DNA of 64,000 nucleotides, taken from positions 1-64,000 of the forward strand of contig NCGO01000002.1 in NCBI GenBank assembly GCA_002256985.1. Reading direction: 5' to 3'. The translations under genes and the position numbers were made by a program. The first letter of the stretch is position 1. Each line of letters starts with the position of its first letter. Below, piece after piece: positions 62,557 through 64,000 of the stretch. The notes beneath the pieces are model-generated. The model saw only the letters and a program-made list of their open reading frames with translations, was not told where the DNA came from and ran no database searches. The stretch comes from Novosphingobium sp. 28-62-57 (GTDB taxonomy: Bacteria > Pseudomonadota > Alphaproteobacteria > Sphingomonadales > Sphingomonadaceae).

Positions 62557-62590
62557 AAAAAGGCCCGCTTCGGGGTGCGAAGCGGGCCAT
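62557..62590 (-). terminator. Intrinsic terminator of metK
   Basis: On the minus strand an 11-bp stem (plus 62562-62572 with 62578-62588, ggcccgcttcg arms) closes a 5-base loop and ends in TTTTT. It stands about 60 nt after the metK stop. Confidence 0.85.
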
Positions 62591-62600
62591 TTGGTAACGC

Positions 62601-62640
62601 TTAAGTGCGCCTAGGTGCAGTTAGGTGCATCTAGGTGCAC
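62601..62640. repeat. 10-bp tandem repeat after metK
   Basis: Three units of YtaggtgcaN (62611-62640) and a degenerate fourth (62601-62610) lie between the metK stop and its terminator. The period equals one helical turn. No function is evident. Confidence 0.7.
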
Positions 62641-62649
62641 TTCAGGATT

Positions 62650-63855
62650 TCAGGCCAAGGCAGCCTTCAGATCGTCCACCAGATCGGTGCGCTCCCATGG
62701 GAAGAAGTCGCCTTCGGGCTTGCGGCCAAAGTGGCCATAGGCTGCGCTTGGCTGATAGATCGGCTTGTTCAGGCCCAGATGCGTGCGGATTGCGCGCGGG
62801 GTCAGGCCGCCCAGCTTGGCAATGCCCTTGATCGCTTCTTCGATCTTGTCATCGCCCACCGTGCCGGTGTCGTGCGTGTCGACATAGAGCGAAAGCGGTT
62901 CCGACACGCCGATGGCATAGGCGATCTGGATGGTGCAGCGCGTGGCAAGGCCAGCGGCCACCACGTTCTTGGCCAGATAGCGCGTGATGTAGGCAGCCGA
63001 ACGGTCAACCTTGGTTGGGTCCTTGCCCGAGAACGCGCCACCGCCGTGCGGGCTGGCGCCGCCGTAAGTGTCGACGATGATCTTGCGCCCGGTCAGGCCA
63101 GCATCGCCATCGGGGCCGCCGATTTCGAACGATCCGGTGGGGTTGATGTAATAGACCGTTTCGCGCAGCAGCACCGGCGGGATCACATCGGCGATCACGC
63201 GCTTCACATAAGCGTGCAGCTCAGCTTCCTTCTCGCCCTCGTCATAGCCCGGCGCGTGCTGGGTAGAGACGACGACGGCGGTGGCGGCCACGGGGAGCGA
63301 ACCTTCATAGCGAAGCGTCACCTGGCTCTTGGCGTCAGGCTCAAGGAACGGGGCCGCGCCCGAGTGGCGATCCGCCGCCATGCGTTCCAGAATCTTGTGG
63401 CTGTAGTACAGCGTGGCAGGCATCAGGTCGGGCGTTTCGTCGGTTGCGTAACCGAACATGATGCCCTGATCGCCCGCACCTTCGTCCTTGTTGTCAGCCG
63501 CATCGACGCCCTGCGCGATATGGTCCGACTGGCCGTGCAGACGGTTAATGAACTCCAGCTTTTCCCAGTGGAAGCCGTCCTGTTCATAGCCGATGCGCTT
63601 GACCGTTGCGCGCACGGTCTTCTCGATCTCATCCTGCGCGCCCGGTGCCCACTCACCGTTTTCATAGACGCCCTTGCAGCGGATTTCGCCCGCCAGCACG
63701 ACCAGCTGCGTGGTGGTCAGCGTTTCGCAGGCAATGCGCGCTTCGGGGTCCTTGGACAGGAACAGGTCGACGATGGCGTCGCTGATCTGGTCGGAAACCT
63801 TGTCAGGATGGCCTTCGGAAACGGATTCGGAGGTGAACAGGTAATCGCTGCGCAT
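62650..63855 (-). CDS. metK: S-adenosylmethionine synthetase
   Basis: MetK makes SAM from methionine and ATP. The 401-residue length is normal. It opens [20 protein letters not shown], with [20 protein letters not shown] as the central ATP-loop signature, [20 protein letters not shown] and [19 protein letters not shown] following. A palindrome 44 nt upstream of the start suggests control by a SAM/SAH-cycle regulator. It follows the probable lnt gene on the same strand. Confidence 0.97.
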   Translation of the reverse strand: MRSDYLFTSESVSEGHPDKVSDQISDAIVDLFLSKDPEARIACETLTTTQLVVLAGEIRCKGVYENGEWAPGAQDEIEKTVRATVKRIGYEQDGFHWEKLEFINRLHGQSDHIAQGVDAADNKDEGAGDQGIMFGYATDETPDLMPATLYYSHKILERMAADRHSGAAPFLEPDAKSQVTLRYEGSLPVAATAVVVSTQHAPGYDEGEKEAELHAYVKRVIADVIPPVLLRETVYYINPTGSFEIGGPDGDAGLTGRKIIVDTYGGASPHGGGAFSGKDPTKVDRSAAYITRYLAKNVVAAGLATRCTIQIAYAIGVSEPLSLYVDTHDTGTVGDDKIEEAIKGIAKLGGLTPRAIRTHLGLNKPIYQPSAAYGHFGRKPEGDFFPWERTDLVDDLKAALA

Positions 63856-63898
63856 TGGCGGTCCTATGCTGATGGCCGTGCCCGAAACGGGCCGAGGC

Positions 63899-63920
63899 GA
63901 TATAAAGAAACCTTTATGTC
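63899..63920. promoter_or_regulatory. Palindromic operator candidate upstream of metK (SahR-like)
   Basis: The 22-bp imperfect palindrome gatataaagaaacctttatg plus tc has arms GAyATAAAG / CTTTATrTC. AT-rich palindromes of this form are reported before SAM-cycle genes controlled by SahR-type ArsR-family repressors in proteobacteria; I recall this from family knowledge and could not check the motif. No regulator gene is in the window. Confidence 0.4.
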
Positions 63921-63929
63921 CGCCCCCGC

Positions 63930-64000
63930 TTAGCGTTTCCGCGTTGCGCTTGCAACCAGTGCCAGCAAAAGAAGCGCTATCGCCCAGCCAAGCGCCAGCA
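63930..64000 (-). CDS. lnt: C-terminal end of membrane protein, probably apolipoprotein N-acyltransferase
   Basis: The last 22 codons of a minus-strand gene enter from the right edge and end at a TAA at 63930-63932. They encode [20 protein letters not shown] plus KR, a terminal membrane helix followed by basic residues. Position just before metK and this type of ending match lnt in many alphaproteobacteria, but the piece is too short to prove identity. Confidence 0.4.
   Translation of the reverse strand, partial: LALGWAIALLLLALVASATRKR

Noticed and set aside
63856-63929. SAM riboswitch before metK
   Set aside because: The 74-nt leader shows a palindrome fitting a protein operator but no fold that I can match to a known SAM-sensing RNA; a covariance-model search would decide.

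Overview
The window is a chromosomal segment of a high-GC alphaproteobacterium. It most resembles the Sphingomonadales (Novosphingobium/Erythrobacter type). Reasons: the recurrent inverted repeats with the core gtgtcgagcgaagtcgagac, a class Ia nrdA/nrdB pair split by a PepSY-type membrane gene, a fused pabB-pabC gene, an APH-type phosphotransferase fused to a DUF6285-like domain beside an acyl-CoA dehydrogenase, a PEP-CTERM protein and a TonB-dependent receptor. This is inference from content, not a database match. I see no rRNA, tRNA, CRISPR array, insertion sequence or prophage.

Layout. 0-3 kb: 3' part of etfB, then a sugar isomerase and Gfo/Idh oxidoreductase operon behind a LacI-type operator. 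3-5.5 kb: galU and murA, divergent. 5.5-9.6 kb: a tightly coupled minus-strand operon pabBC, aminotransferase, rluA-type pseudouridine synthase, arfB. 9.6-17 kb: a HerA-like ATPase, a secreted M1 peptidase, and an EF-hand protein / response regulator / histidine kinase operon. 17-27.7 kb: a VOC protein, two peptidases, a thioesterase, a diguanylate cyclase, ftsK, a thiE-like gene and yggS. 27.7-35 kb: a TonB receptor, pyk, DUF1244, gapR, a HEPN-like orphan, ybjQ and a CPBP protease.

34.3-40.5 kb is the recombination locus: yebC and ruvC on the plus strand, a PEP-CTERM serine/threonine/glycine repeat protein, then ruvA and ruvB on the minus strand. A ParD/ParE-like toxin-antitoxin pair and an unknown gene lie between ruvA and ruvB and are joined by ATGA overlaps. 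40.6-43.5 kb: uxaC and a uxuB-like hexuronate pair. 43.5-46.3 kb is an accessory island: a DUF559 nuclease, an HNH endonuclease plus C5 methyltransferase (restriction-modification), and a DUF4160/DUF2442 pair. 46.3-50.4 kb: nrdB, a PepSY-associated protein, nrdA. 50.8-57.6 kb: a GlsB-type protein, comM, a ClpP-fold-like secreted protein, polA and a small lipoprotein, interspersed with three large inverted-repeat elements. 57.7-64 kb: a class A beta-lactamase-fold protein lacking the deacylation glutamate, the phosphotransferase/acyl-CoA dehydrogenase pair, a GH24 lysozyme, metK, and the end of a probable lnt.

Most of the window is housekeeping. The points most worth following are the toxin-antitoxin genes wired into the ruvAB operon, the unusual beta-lactamase homologue, the HEPN-like orphan, the restriction-modification island, the PEP-CTERM repeat protein, and the repeat elements, which sit in convergent gene junctions and around comM.
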